From Sulfuricurvum sp. (GTDB lineage Bacteria > Campylobacterota > Campylobacteria > Campylobacterales > Sulfurimonadaceae), in contig JAGXHZ010000124.1 in NCBI GenBank assembly GCA_024635855.1, forward strand, positions 1 to 28,617: a DNA stretch of 28,617 bases, read 5' to 3'. The first letter of the stretch is position 1. Every line of letters starts with the position of its first letter. Under the pieces are notes generated by a model, which saw only the letters and a program-made list of their open reading frames with translations, did no database searches and was not told where the DNA came from. Below are positions 1 through 8,642 of this stretch, piece after piece. The position numbers were made by a program, and so were the translations under genes.

Positions 1-79
1 CCAGTAACAGCTTTTTACTTCCTGAGCTTGACCCGCCTTTATTGAGAATAATGTCGTTAAGTTCGTTTTTTTCTTCCAT
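1..79 (-). CDS. N-terminal end of a SPOR-type membrane protein (partial)
   Basis: The reverse strand opens with ATG at 79 behind a good AGGAG site (aggagactaaaATG) and encodes MEEKNELNDIILNKGGSSSG followed by SKKLLL before running off the window. A short acidic/polar start, then Lys-Lys and leucines, suggests a cytoplasmic tail leading into one transmembrane helix. In Campylobacter the gene after glyA and the DUF1882 gene encodes a membrane protein with a periplasmic SPOR (peptidoglycan-binding) domain. The SPOR assignment comes from that gene order, because the domain itself lies outside the window. It is the last visible gene of the 5590-1 operon. Confidence 0.6.
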   Translation of the reverse strand, partial: MEEKNELNDIILNKGGSSSGSKKLLL

Positions 80-126
80 TTTAGTCTCCTATTATGTGAT
101 AGATATTTTAAAATATCCAAAATTTC

Positions 127-195
127 TGCCTCATAAGAGGCAAGCTTCAGTAGCCCAAGTGGCTAACGGAGCTGTCGGGATTCTATTCCGACAGC
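127..195 (-). other. Cluster of three perfect hairpins in a transcribed spacer
   Basis: Between the DUF1882 stop and the SPOR-type start lie three consecutive perfect stem-loops. They are 171-195 (8-bp stem GCTGTCGG/CCGACAGC), 151-165 (5-bp TAGCC/GGCTA) and 127-142 (6-bp TGCCTC/GAGGCA with a 4-nt loop). None has a U-run, so they are not simple terminators. The order of stems and the GAAGCT-hairpin at the end resemble the right ends (omega-RNA region) of IS200/IS605-type elements. A structured 5' leader of the next gene or an RNA-processing site are alternatives. No coding gene is supported here. Confidence 0.45.
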
Positions 196-200
196 GTCCA

Positions 201-746
201 TTATAGGTGCTTTGACCACGCAGCACCACGCTCTTTTGCGTAGACTTCATAAGGTAAATTGAGTATATTATACTCTGGCGGCAAATCATCTGCTGGAAAC
301 ATTCGCCACTGCTTAGGTTGCTTTGCCGCAAGTTTCATTGAAAGCATCTTACCCAATTGAATCGCTTCTTGCAATGTTGTATGTCCTTTGTGGATGTACA
401 CATGCAAATGCCCCGGTGTTTTTGTTTCAAAAGCGGTAAAATTAATAAATCCCTCTTCTCTAAGCAACAATTGTGCCTTATGATAGAAGCGTTGGGTATC
501 CGTACCATTATAATCGATAACAATGTTTTCAACTTTACCAAACTGATTGATAAGAGAATGAGCGACAGTAATTTGTTTTTTATGATGTTGATCAATGAGT
601 GCTTGAGTTAATGTTTTAGGTATTTTTTCATATTTATTGTAAAAAGTACGCCCTTTAAACTCAATCTTATCGACCATGGTATCGTGTTTAAGCCAATAAT
701 GATCCGAGACCATTTTAATAAGTTTCATATCCATTGATGTCATCAT
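201..746 (-). CDS. DUF1882 domain protein
   Basis: A 181-residue protein starting at the first of two adjacent ATG codons with AAGGAGT upstream. Its place directly after lysS-glyA is the place of the DUF1882 protein in Campylobacter (Cj0403) and Helicobacter (HP0184), and the size agrees. It has no signal peptide or membrane helix and is rich in Lys, Tyr and His, with a stretch of the form HLHVYIHKGHTTLQEAI in the middle, so it is likely a small soluble cytoplasmic protein. Its biochemical function is unknown. The family assignment rests on gene order plus overall character; I could not align it. It is probably co-transcribed with glyA, 52 bp away. Confidence 0.75.
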   Translation of the reverse strand: MMTSMDMKLIKMVSDHYWLKHDTMVDKIEFKGRTFYNKYEKIPKTLTQALIDQHHKKQITVAHSLINQFGKVENIVIDYNGTDTQRFYHKAQLLLREEGFINFTAFETKTPGHLHVYIHKGHTTLQEAIQLGKMLSMKLAAKQPKQWRMFPADDLPPEYNILNLPYEVYAKERGAAWSKHL

Positions 747-798
747 TCAAACTCCTTGTATCGCATCTCTATTTTTGCCCCAACAGGAGCAAGGGTTA

Positions 799-2046
799 TT
801 AATACGTAGATTGTGTATAGATAATAAATCCGCGTGCAAGCGCTTTTAATTCTTCTTTGATAACTTTTTGCTTCTCTTCGTTTTCAATATCATCCAAAAC
901 ATCGGCAATTTTATTTGCGATGAGTTCGAACTCTTTTTCTTTCATACCGCGTGATGTGAGAGCAGGACTTCCGATACGTACACCTGAGGTAACGAACGGT
1001 GAACGTGTTTCGCCCGGTACGGTATTTTTATTAACGGTAATTCCTGCACGTCCAAGTGCTGCATCTGCCTCTTTACCGCTAAAAGGTTTATTCAAGAAGG
1101 AGACGAGGATGAGATGGTTATCCGTTCCACCACTAACAATATCATACCCGCGCTTCATCAATACATCAGCAAGAACAGCAGCATTCGCTTTAACTTGCTT
1201 GGCGTAGACTTTCCATTCAGGAGAGAGATTGTATTTAAATCCAACTGCTTTGGCTGCGATAACATGAACCAATGGTCCGCCTTGAAGAGCAGGGAAGATA
1301 GCTGAATTTATTTTTTTGGCAATCTCTTCATCATTGGTCATGATCATACCGCCGCGAGGACCGGCAAGAGTTTTATGGGTGGTGGTTGTCACAATGTGTG
1401 CATGAGGGAATGGGCTTGGGTGCTCACCTGCGCATACAAGTCCTGCAATGTGTGCGATGTCGGCAAACAAAATTGCTCCAACCGCATCAGCGATTTCACG
1501 AAACTTAGCAAAATCGATTTCACGTGCATAGGCTGAAGCACCGCACACGATGATTTTTGGCTGAACAATTTTTGCGATGTCCAAGACACGCTCATAATTA
1601 ATGCGACCGTCAAGTTCTACACCATACGAAAAACTGTGATAGTTTTTACCGGAAAAACTGACCTTTGAACCATGGGTTAAGTGTCCGCCGTGGCTTAGAT
1701 CCATCCCTAATAATTTATCTCCTGCTTGCAATAATGCAGCGTACACCGCACCATTGGCAGAGGAACCTGAGTGAGGTTGTACGTTGGCGTAGTTACAGCC
1801 AAAAAGTGCACATGCACGGTCAATCGCCAGTTGCTCAACACCATCCGCGTATTCGCATCCGCCGTAATAACGTTTAGCCGGATAGCCTTCTGCATATTTG
1901 TTCGTAAATACACTTCCCATAGCTTCCATAACCGCAGGAAGAGTAAAGTTTTCAGAGGCAATCATCTCTAAATGATCCGTTTGACGTTCGAGCTCTTGCT
2001 CACATAGGGTGTAAATTTCGTTGTCGTATTCTTTGAGGAAACTCAT
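799..2046 (-). CDS. glyA: Serine hydroxymethyltransferase
   Basis: A 415-residue PLP enzyme that interconverts serine and glycine while passing the one-carbon unit to tetrahydrofolate. It supplies methylene-THF for purine, thymidylate and methionine synthesis in the cytoplasm. Family motifs are plain: the SHGGHLTHG stretch near 118-126, the ADIAHIAG loop at 195-202 and the PLP lysine K225 in [14 protein letters not shown]. Length is typical of bacterial GlyA. The ATG overlaps the lysS stop as ATGA (2043-2046), with GGAGAAGAAG at the end of lysS as ribosome site, so translation is probably coupled to lysS. A weak 7-bp hairpin without a T-run follows the stop. Nothing is missing from the active site. 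Confidence 0.98.
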   Translation of the reverse strand: MSFLKEYDNEIYTLCEQELERQTDHLEMIASENFTLPAVMEAMGSVFTNKYAEGYPAKRYYGGCEYADGVEQLAIDRACALFGCNYANVQPHSGSSANGAVYAALLQAGDKLLGMDLSHGGHLTHGSKVSFSGKNYHSFSYGVELDGRINYERVLDIAKIVQPKIIVCGASAYAREIDFAKFREIADAVGAILFADIAHIAGLVCAGEHPSPFPHAHIVTTTTHKTLAGPRGGMIMTNDEEIAKKINSAIFPALQGGPLVHVIAAKAVGFKYNLSPEWKVYAKQVKANAAVLADVLMKRGYDIVSGGTDNHLILVSFLNKPFSGKEADAALGRAGITVNKNTVPGETRSPFVTSGVRIGSPALTSRGMKEKEFELIANKIADVLDDIENEEKQKVIKEELKALARGFIIYTQSTY

Positions 2047-3560
2047 TCTTCTTCTCCATTGTGGTTTTGGTTGGTTTGGTGTGGTTTCATTGCCGGGAAG
2101 AGTAAAACATCCCGAATTGAGTGTTGATTGGTCAGCATCATGACAAGGCGATCGATTCCGATTCCCTGACCTGCTGTCGGTGCCATACCGTAACTGAGTG
2201 CGATAACGAAATCTTCGTCCATCTCATGCGCTTCATCATCACCACACTCTTTAGCAGCCATTTGTCCGTTGAAACGCTCCAGCTGATCGATCGGATCATT
2301 AAGCTCACTAAAAGCATTGGCAATTTCACGACCTGCGATGAAGAGTTCAAAACGATCTGTCAGTTCTGGACGCTTATCATTACGACGGGCAAGCGGTGAA
2401 ATCTCAACCGGATAATGGGTAATAAAGGTCGGATTAATAAGTTTTGCTTCAACGAATTCATCAAAGAGTTCGCCTTGAAGCTGTCCTAAATTGAGCGTTG
2501 CTTTTGCTTCAAGTTTATTGGAACGTAAAAACTCTAAAATAGCTTCTTTATCATTGACGATATTTTCAGGAACACCGCCGATTACACTTAAACTTTTGAT
2601 CAGTTCGATTTCGGTGAATTGGTCGAAATCAATCTCAAAATCACCATAAGGGAGACGTTTAGGAAGATTGAGGTGATCGAACAGATAGTCAAAATATTCT
2701 TCCGTGATTTCAATAAGATCTTTGTATGTTTTGTACGCCCAATAAAACTCGATGGAGGTAAACTCAGGATTGTGAGTTGCATCCATCCCTTCATTGCGGA
2801 AGTTACGGTTGATTTCAAATACCGCTTCAAATCCACCGACTATGAGACGTTTGAGATAAAGCTCCGGTGCAATACGTAAAAAACGATCAATTCCCAATGC
2901 ATTGTGATGGGTCACGAACGGTTTGGCATTCGCACCGCCGGCGATTGGGTGCATCATCGGTGTTTCAACTTCTAAAAACCCTTTGTCTTCAAAGAAACGG
3001 CGTGTTAAGCTGATGACTTTCGAGCGAATATGAAAGGTTTTTCGTACTTCTGAATTCATAATAAGATCAAGATAGCGTTGGCGGTAGCGCATCTCTTTAT
3101 CGGTAATCCCGTGAAATTTTTCAGGCAATGGTGAAATGGCTTTGGTAAGAATTTTTAAGGTATCGACATGAAGTGACAGTTCCCCTTGCTGAGTAACAAA
3201 CGGATAGCCGCTTACTTCGATAATATCACCGACTTCAATGAGTTTTTTAAAGATGTCATTGTAAAAGTTTTCAGGAAGATTGTCGCGTGCAACGTAAATT
3301 TGGAGCATTCCGCTCTCATCTTCGATTTTAACAAAGCTGGCTTTTCCCATCAAACGATAAAGCTTGATACGCCCTGCAACGATATAGTGACGATGTTCAT
3401 CGCGTTTTTCTTCTTTGTGAAAAAGATCAGAATTCACATTGTTGAATTTCTCTATGGTCGTATTACGTGCGGAGTTATTCGCGTAAGGATCTATTCCCGC
3501 TTCTCGCAATTGGTTGGCTTTTTCAATTCGTTGAACTACATATTGATTATCGAATGTCAC
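2043..3560 (-). CDS. lysS: Lysyl-tRNA synthetase, class II
   Basis: A 505-residue class II synthetase that charges tRNA-Lys. The OB-fold anticodon-binding domain covers about residues 57-145 ([16 protein letters not shown] onward). The catalytic core follows, with motif 1 near 190-201 (ending FLEVETP), motif 2 with FRNEG at 254-258, and motif 3 at 466-475 ([10 protein letters not shown]). Its C-terminus ends in a short polar tail. The stop overlaps the glyA start and fur ends 12 bp upstream, so it sits inside one operon, in the same order as in Campylobacter (fur-lysS-glyA). The start is the only ATG near the beginning of homology. Confidence 0.98.
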   Translation of the reverse strand: MTFDNQYVVQRIEKANQLREAGIDPYANNSARNTTIEKFNNVNSDLFHKEEKRDEHRHYIVAGRIKLYRLMGKASFVKIEDESGMLQIYVARDNLPENFYNDIFKKLIEVGDIIEVSGYPFVTQQGELSLHVDTLKILTKAISPLPEKFHGITDKEMRYRQRYLDLIMNSEVRKTFHIRSKVISLTRRFFEDKGFLEVETPMMHPIAGGANAKPFVTHHNALGIDRFLRIAPELYLKRLIVGGFEAVFEINRNFRNEGMDATHNPEFTSIEFYWAYKTYKDLIEITEEYFDYLFDHLNLPKRLPYGDFEIDFDQFTEIELIKSLSVIGGVPENIVNDKEAILEFLRSNKLEAKATLNLGQLQGELFDEFVEAKLINPTFITHYPVEISPLARRNDKRPELTDRFELFIAGREIANAFSELNDPIDQLERFNGQMAAKECGDDEAHEMDEDFVIALSYGMAPTAGQGIGIDRLVMMLTNQHSIRDVLLFPAMKPHQTNQNHNGEEE

Positions 3561-3572
3561 AATAAATTCCCT

Positions 3573-4049
3573 TTAATTTTTCGTTTGGCATGTTTTGCAA
3601 ATGCCATAAATCTGCATCGAGTGTTCTTGCATTATAAAACCAAGCTCTTCGGCAATTTTTTTCTGTCTCAACTCAATTCCTTCATCAACGAATTCGCTAA
3701 TACTGCCACATTTTGTACAGATTATGTGATCGTGATGATCCTTCGCACCCAACTCGTATTTTTTGCCTTGAGCTCCAAAGGAGAGAGATGTCACCATTTC
3801 GGAATCTTCAAGAAGTGAGAGTGTACGATACACGGTTGCAATTCCGGTATTTAAATCAGGGTGCTTCTCTTGGATAAGATGATGCAGTCCTTCAGGCGTG
3901 AGATGCTCGTCAGAGTTGTATATCATCTCTAAAATGACTTCACGCTGTATGGTGAATTTTAAACTGTTTTCTTTGAGAAGCTGTTTGAAATCATTCAAGA
4001 GTTTTGTATATTCAACGGAACGTTTGGTAAAATCAGTTAAAGAGCCCAT
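3573..4049 (-). CDS. fur: Ferric uptake regulator Fur
   Basis: A Fe(II)-dependent repressor of iron-uptake genes; 158 residues from the chosen start. I take the ATG at 4049 (MGSLTDFTKR) because AGGAG lies upstream, whereas a longer frame from 4115 would run back 62 bp into cvpA. The winged-helix DNA-binding half includes TGIATVYRTLSLLEDSEMV. The metal-binding half has AKDHHDHIICTKCG and a C-terminal CKTC, i.e. CxxC pairs at 111/114 and 151/154 for the structural zinc. Five residues after the first CxxC stands Glu119; Glu at this site is the Fur type, Asp the peroxide-sensing PerR type. Compare the paralogue at 7080-7478. It sits 4 bp after cvpA and before lysS, as in Campylobacter. Confidence 0.95.
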   Translation of the reverse strand: MGSLTDFTKRSVEYTKLLNDFKQLLKENSLKFTIQREVILEMIYNSDEHLTPEGLHHLIQEKHPDLNTGIATVYRTLSLLEDSEMVTSLSFGAQGKKYELGAKDHHDHIICTKCGSISEFVDEGIELRQKKIAEELGFIMQEHSMQIYGICKTCQTKN

Positions 4050-4053
4050 AGTA

Positions 4054-4617
4054 TTATTTCTCCTTTTTATCGGATGAAGAACGGGAACCATTCTTATCAC
4101 TTTCATTGGAATCAAGCAGGTTTGTTACGTCCTTCGTTTCAATATGCAAAATAAAATTACCGGTTGCAAACATAGGTTCAAAAAAGATACTGTCTTTCAT
4201 TTTTTCACCAAAGTTTTCACGGATAGCCGTAACACTAAAGAGCGCATAAATAATGACAGAGAGGATAAAAAAGAATTTGCTTGCTCCCACTACAAACCCT
4301 AATACCCGATCTAAACTCCCAAGTCCGCTTAGGGAACTAAGACGTTTAAAGCCAGCACCCAATGCCACCATAAGTAGCCAAAAAATACCAACACTAAAAA
4401 CAAAACCCATAAGGTTAACAGCGGTGGCCGTTTCGAAATCAAAGAGGAGATCGTTCAAAAATGTCCCAATTGCTCCGCCAATATGAGAAGCAACAAAGAG
4501 CCCGCCTACAATTCCGATGAGTCCAAAAAGTTCTTTTGAAAAACCGTTTAACAGTCCTTTTAAGCCTAGCAATAATACGATTGAGCCAACTGCCATATCA
4601 AAATAATTCAAGTCCAT
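4054..4617 (-). CDS. CvpA family membrane protein
   Basis: A 187-residue protein with four hydrophobic segments in the first 130 residues (about 8-24, 30-50, 65-90, 105-130) and a charged, serine-rich cytoplasmic tail ending in DKKEK. The N-terminal pattern (DMAVGSIVLLLGLKGLLNGF, then the glycine-rich second helix) is that of the CvpA/colicin V production family of inner-membrane proteins, whose molecular role is not settled. A CvpA protein precedes fur-lysS-glyA in Campylobacter and Helicobacter as well. Its ATG shares one base with the stop of the diguanylate cyclase gene (TAATG), and fur starts 4 bp after its end, so all three are probably translated from one message. Confidence 0.88.
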   Translation of the reverse strand: MDLNYFDMAVGSIVLLLGLKGLLNGFSKELFGLIGIVGGLFVASHIGGAIGTFLNDLLFDFETATAVNLMGFVFSVGIFWLLMVALGAGFKRLSSLSGLGSLDRVLGFVVGASKFFFILSVIIYALFSVTAIRENFGEKMKDSIFFEPMFATGNFILHIETKDVTNLLDSNESDKNGSRSSSDKKEK

Positions 4618-5543
4618 TATAATTCTATCTCCATTCTATCTTTTCCATTGTTTTTTGCACGATAGAGCGCTGTATCTGCTCGATGAATCACATCATCCAT
4701 GGTATCTTTATCTCGTGTTTGAGTCAGACCAACACTCAAAGTAACGGTAATTTGTTCATTGTGAAAGAGAGGTTTATTTTGGCGGCAAAGATTTAAAAAA
4801 CGGTTAGCAACCAATTTCGCACCCTCCAGATCGGTTCGATTGAGGATGACAACAAACTCTTCTCCGCCAAAGCGGTACACTTTATCACCGTCTCTAAGGG
4901 TTTTTTTGAGCAATTTAGCAAGAAAAATGAGAACTTTATCACCTGCAATATGTCCATGAAGATCATTAATAGTTTTAAAGTTGTCGATATCGATCATCAG
5001 AATAAAAAGTTCTTGTATTTGACGTTTCTTTGTTAGAAGTTCAGTAAGATTATTTTGAAGTGCATATCGATTAAATGTTTTTGTGAGAGGATCAAGCGTT
5101 GTTGTCACTTCAAGTACTTTAACTTGTTCGTGCAAGTCTTGAATGATTTTATTAGCACGCGCAACCTCTTGGCTCAAATGAGATTGAATATCAACAAATT
5201 TTTCACTTATATTGTTGAAATTAATAAGATTTGAATTTTCATGCTCTTTTAAAATAGTTGCATGATCATCGGTTATTTTTTCAAACGTTTGGTTTGATTG
5301 GGTATAAGAATTAATGCTTAACAATGCGATATCTTTATACCCATTTTCCGTGTCAGCAACGTATTCATGCGTATCAAGTTCGCCACTTAAATAGAGGTCA
5401 AGTACTTCTTTGGTTGCTATAGAAATAATCTCTGCAAATTCATCATGGGCAATTTTGTCTTGCCGCGCGCTTGCGGATTCTAAATGGAAGGAGAGCTCTT
5501 TGCAAAAAAGAGATAAAAAAATGTTCATTTGTGTTGATTTCAT
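4617..5543 (-). CDS. GGDEF diguanylate cyclase
   Basis: Makes cyclic di-GMP from two GTP. From the chosen ATG at 5543 it has 308 residues: an unrecognised N-terminal region (1-120), a short helical linker (about 120-148) and a C-terminal GGDEF domain. The active-site loop is GGEEF (226-230). An allosteric I-site RxxD (RDGD, 217-220) lies exactly five residues before it, so the enzyme should be active and product-inhibited. The linker ending TLDPLTKTFNR is the standard GGDEF entry. A longer frame begins at a TTG at 5585, but that codon touches the TATAAT promoter box, so the downstream ATG behind AAGAGAG is preferred. No membrane helix or signal peptide; a cytoplasmic sensor input is likely but unidentified. 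Confidence 0.9.
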   Translation of the reverse strand: MKSTQMNIFLSLFCKELSFHLESASARQDKIAHDEFAEIISIATKEVLDLYLSGELDTHEYVADTENGYKDIALLSINSYTQSNQTFEKITDDHATILKEHENSNLINFNNISEKFVDIQSHLSQEVARANKIIQDLHEQVKVLEVTTTLDPLTKTFNRYALQNNLTELLTKKRQIQELFILMIDIDNFKTINDLHGHIAGDKVLIFLAKLLKKTLRDGDKVYRFGGEEFVVILNRTDLEGAKLVANRFLNLCRQNKPLFHNEQITVTLSVGLTQTRDKDTMDDVIHRADTALYRAKNNGKDRMEIEL

Positions 5544-5584
5544 TGACTCTCTTAGGATAAATAATCTCTCTGTGAAATGACGCA

Positions 5585-5590
5585 ATTATA
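5585..5590 (-). promoter_or_regulatory. -10 box of the GGDEF-cvpA-fur-lysS-glyA operon
   Basis: TATAAT on the minus strand, about 40 bp before the diguanylate cyclase ATG at 5543. No good -35 hexamer is visible, which is normal for Campylobacterota vegetative promoters. All genes down to position 1 follow with no gap above about 120 bp, so this may drive the whole operon, including fur. Confidence 0.6.
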
Positions 5591-5722
5591 CTTTTTAAAA
5601 CCTAAATATAGCTTTCAGCCGTCATAATCAGTCGCTTTTTAGGATAAAACGATAAAATTGCTTACTTTAAAAATAACAAATAAGCCTTTTGGCAATCTAG
5701 TAAGATGGGAGATACGTATTAA

Positions 5723-7070
5723 ATGAGTACATGGAGCCGAGCGAGTTGGAGAGATAAACCAATCATGCAGCAGCCTACCTATCCAGATCAGGTACGGCTA
5801 AAAGAGATCGAAGAGCAACTTAAAAATTATCCACCTCTTGTTTTTGCGGGAGAAGCCCGAAATTTGAAAAAAAAATCTTGCGGACGTATGTGAGGGGAAA
5901 GCCTTTTTACTTCAAGGCGGAGATTGTGCTGAAAGTTTTTCAGAGTTTCACGCGCACAATATTCGGGATACTTTCAAAGTAATGATGCAAATGGCCGTCG
6001 TTATGACCTTTGCGGGTGGTGTTCCTGTTGTTAAAATAGGACGTTTAGGCGGACAATTTGCCAAACCTAGATCATCCGATATGGAAACCATCGATGGGGT
6101 CACTCTTCCGAGTTATCGTGGAGATATTATCAACGGAGTAGAGTTTAATCCTGCTGCGCGTATTCCTGATCCCAATCGTATGGTTCAAGCTTACAATCAA
6201 TCTGCAGCCACGCTGAATCTTCTTCGTGCCTTTGCATCCGGCGGATTGGCTGACTTAAACCAAGTTCATGCGTGGAATCTCGGTTTTGTAGGGCAAAATG
6301 AGTTGACCAAAAAATACGATGAAATTTCACGTCAAATTGATAATTCATTGCGTTTTATGGCGGCATGCGGAATTACATCGGATGTCTCCAGAACCCTTCG
6401 TGAAACCGATTTTTATACCTCTCATGAGGCATTATTGCTTAATTATGAAGAGGCATTTACGCGTCAAGATTCTCTTACTGGAGAATGGTATGATGTTTCT
6501 TCGCATATGCTTTGGATTGGAGATCGCACACGACAGTTAGACGGCGCACACGTTGAATTTATGCGTGGTATCCAAAATCCGATCGGCGTTAAAGCAGGTC
6601 CTTCGATGGATCCTGAAGATTTGATTCGTTTGTGTGATGTTTTAAATCCTACAAATGAAGCAGGGCGATTGAATGTTATCGTTCGAATGGGTGCGGATAA
6701 GGTTGCGGATGGTATGCCTGCTTTGATCCGTGCTATCGAGAGAGAAGGGAAAAAAGTATTGTGGAGCTGTGATCCGATGCACGGAAATACCATTACCAGC
6801 AATGGGTACAAAACCCGTCCTGTGGATGCAGTACTCAAAGAGATGAAGCAGTTTTTCCAAGTACATAAATCCGAAGGAACCTATGCAGGCGGTGTACATT
6901 TGGAAATGACAGGAAAAAATGTTACGGAATGCCTTGGCGGGTCATTTGAGATTACCTCTGAAAATCTAAAAAGCCGTTATCACACGCATTGTGATCCACG
7001 ATTGAATGCTGACCAGTCGTTAGAACTTGCTTTCTTAATCGCAGATACGCTTAGAGAAGCGCATCTTTAA
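5723..7070 (+). pseudogene. Class II DAHP synthase, split by a +1 frameshift in an A9 run
   Basis: Joins phosphoenolpyruvate and erythrose 4-phosphate in the first step of the shikimate pathway. The gene starts at ATG 5723 ([20 protein letters not shown], continuing to [11 protein letters not shown]) and in that frame stops at TGA 5891-5893. After the run of nine A at 5867-5875 the next frame continues with [20 protein letters not shown] and on to the normal C-terminus at 7070. Eight A would give an uninterrupted 448-residue enzyme, the usual class II (plant-type) length. The downstream part keeps the Mn-site and substrate motifs, for example [33 protein letters not shown] and [13 protein letters not shown]. 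Sequencing error, a recent mutation or slippage-corrected expression are all possible. No second copy is visible in this window. Confidence 0.9.
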
Positions 7071-7079
7071 AATAAAACG

Positions 7080-7478
7080 CTACTTGCAATTCGGGCAAAC
7101 GCCCGAAATCATAATCGATACGTCATCCGCACGATAATCACTTCTTTTTACCGTATCTTCCAGTAAACTTGTTATATCAAAGGGGATATCTTTAAGTTCG
7201 CCGCACGTTTTACATAACACATGCGCATGAGGTGTTTTTTCGATTTCATATTTTGCTTTTTGACCCGGTATTTTTACTTCACGTATTAAGCTGACGCTCA
7301 TCATGATATGAATATTTTTGTAGAGAGTAGCCAGTGAAATGGAGAAAAATTTTTCTCGAATTAGTTTAAAGAGATCATCAATACTGATATGACCTGAATG
7401 CTCCATTAATTCAATAATTGCTATTCGTTGCGGTGTTGCTTTGAGCTGATAATGCTGTAATAAGTGTTTGTTGTTCAT
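7080..7478 (-). CDS. perR: Fur-family peroxide regulator (PerR-like)
   Basis: A 132-residue Fur-fold repressor. The winged helix (res 10-75) contains SLATLYKNIHIMMS. The metal half carries PHAHVLCKTCG (H84, H86, C89, C92) and a C-terminal CPNCK (C128, C131). Five residues after the first CxxC is Asp97, the residue type that in Bacillus PerR makes the bound Fe(II) react with hydrogen peroxide. The true Fur in this window has Glu there. I therefore favour peroxide sensing with control of catalase/peroxidase-type genes, although targets are not visible. It lies tail to tail with the DAHP synthase, 9 bp apart. Its -10 box and a palindrome lie almost on the start codon, suggesting self-repression and a leaderless message. 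Confidence 0.82.
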   Translation of the reverse strand: MNNKHLLQHYQLKATPQRIAIIELMEHSGHISIDDLFKLIREKFFSISLATLYKNIHIMMSVSLIREVKIPGQKAKYEIEKTPHAHVLCKTCGELKDIPFDITSLLEDTVKRSDYRADDVSIMISGVCPNCK

Positions 7479-7492
7479 AATCCGGAATTATA
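7477..7492 (-). promoter_or_regulatory. -10 box and candidate PerR operator at the perR start
   Basis: The minus strand reads TATAAT at 7487-7492, and an inverted repeat ATAAT-N5-ATTAT covers 7477-7491, overlapping both the -10 box and the ATG at 7478. Transcription from this box would begin at or within 1-2 bases of the start codon, and no Shine-Dalgarno site is present. Binding of a Fur-family dimer here would block the promoter, the usual autoregulation in this family. Confidence 0.5.
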
Positions 7493-7521
7493 AGAAAAAA
7501 TTCCAAGAAGTTACCTAAAAG

Positions 7522-7568
7522 AAAGGCAGGGCATCGTATAAATTAATATTTATTTAATGCTTGCCTTT
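7522..7568 (-). terminator. Rho-independent terminator after pilT
   Basis: On the minus strand AAAGGCA and GCAT (split by one A) pair with ATGC and TGCCTTT around an A/T-rich loop, followed by TCTTTT. The arms are 7522-7534 and 7557-7568. It starts a few bases after the pilT stop and separates pilT from perR. The plus strand also ends in a T-run, so it could work both ways. Confidence 0.7.
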
Positions 7569-7571
7569 TTG

Positions 7572-8642
7572 TTACAGTGAGTCGATAACTCTCTGGAGCT
7601 CATCGGGTTTATTGGAATATTGCATCGCAATATCTTTGCTGATCATTTTTTTACGCAAATATTCTACAATTTCTTGGGTTTGTGTGGTCATTCCCGTACC
7701 TTGTTGATTGAGCTGCATTTGTGAGTAAAGCTGATGGACTTTGTCTTCACGTATCAAGTTGGCGATAGCCGGATTGGTAATCATAACTTCTTGAGCCGCA
7801 ACACGACCTCCCCCTATTTTTGGCAGAAGTGCTTGAGAAATAACGGCAATAAGAGAAGTTGAGAGTTGAGCACGAACTTGAGGTTGTTCATCACCGCTAA
7901 AGACGTCGATAATACGGTTGATCGTACTGGGAGCAGAGTTGGTATGAAGCGTTCCAAAAACCAAGTGACCGGTTTCAGCAGCGGTAAGGGCAGCAGAAAT
8001 AGTTTCACGATCACGCATCTCTCCGATCAAAATAACATCGGGGTCTTGGCGAAGGGCATATTTGAGTGCGGCAGAAAAACTTTTGGTATCACTTCCAATA
8101 TTGCGCTGTGAAAAAAGAGATTTTTTATTCGTGTGAACAAACTCGACCGGATCTTCAACTGTAATGATGTGTCGTGCTTCATTGAGATTGACCTCATTGA
8201 GCATAGCAGCGAGCGTTGTAGATTTACCGCTTCCTGTTGGACCGGTAACTAATATCAGACCTTTTTCACGCTTAATCAGCTCTTTAAAAATTTTCTTGGC
8301 ATTTAAATCATCGAGAGAGGGGATGATAGTAGGAATAATACGAAACGCACAGGCAACGTCATCCATTGTTTTATAGTAGTTGGCACGAAAACGACCTACA
8401 TCGGGAATAACGATGGAAAAATCGAGTTCATTATTCTCTTCAAAAATCTTTTTTTGTTTTTCGGTTAAAAGTGAATACGCCATTTCTTCGATTTGCTTAC
8501 CGTCCATAACAGGCAAATTAAGGGCAACAAGCCGTCCGTCAATACGAATTTGAGGTTCAGAACGACTAACGAGGTGTAGATCGGATGATTTGTAAGCGAC
8601 AACGCTTTTTAAAAGTTTGTGAATATCCAGTGATTGGCTCAT
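7572..8642 (-). CDS. pilT: Type IV pilus retraction ATPase PilT
   Basis: A hexameric AAA-like motor that depolymerises type IV pili and so drives twitching and DNA uptake. It is 356 residues, the normal PilT length. Seen in order: N-terminal PAS-like domain with SSDLHL at 19-24, Walker A GPTGSGKS at 134-141, Asp box around VEDPVEF (162-168), Walker B ILIGEMRD at 204-211, His box GTLHTNSA at 230-237, and the C-terminal PilT motif AIANLIRE at 292-299, which departs from the classic AIRNLIRE by one residue. Its ATG overlaps the stop of the ArsC-like gene (ATGA), so it is the last gene of gatC-arsC-like-pilT. No pilus structural genes are in the window. Confidence 0.95.
   Translation of the reverse strand: MSQSLDIHKLLKSVVAYKSSDLHLVSRSEPQIRIDGRLVALNLPVMDGKQIEEMAYSLLTEKQKKIFEENNELDFSIVIPDVGRFRANYYKTMDDVACAFRIIPTIIPSLDDLNAKKIFKELIKREKGLILVTGPTGSGKSTTLAAMLNEVNLNEARHIITVEDPVEFVHTNKKSLFSQRNIGSDTKSFSAALKYALRQDPDVILIGEMRDRETISAALTAAETGHLVFGTLHTNSAPSTINRIIDVFSGDEQPQVRAQLSTSLIAVISQALLPKIGGGRVAAQEVMITNPAIANLIREDKVHQLYSQMQLNQQGTGMTTQTQEIVEYLRKKMISKDIAMQYSNKPDELQRVIDSL

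Noticed and set aside
131..331. 66-residue minus-strand frame through the three hairpins (ending TAPLATWATEACLL)
   Set aside because: Overlaps the DUF1882 gene in another frame for most of its length. The tail might be the last codons of a TnpB-like gene, but there is no body of such a gene, so it is not listed as coding.
857..1207. Open frame of 116 residues on the plus strand
   Set aside because: Antisense to glyA, no ribosome site, and composition is that of the complement of a well-supported gene.
3186..3818. Open frame of 210 residues on the plus strand
   Set aside because: Lies antisense across lysS and fur, both certain genes; no family features.
4050..4115. Longer N-terminus of Fur starting at 4115
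   Set aside because: It would overlap cvpA by 62 bp and adds residues with no Fur likeness; ATG 4049 has a good AGGAG.
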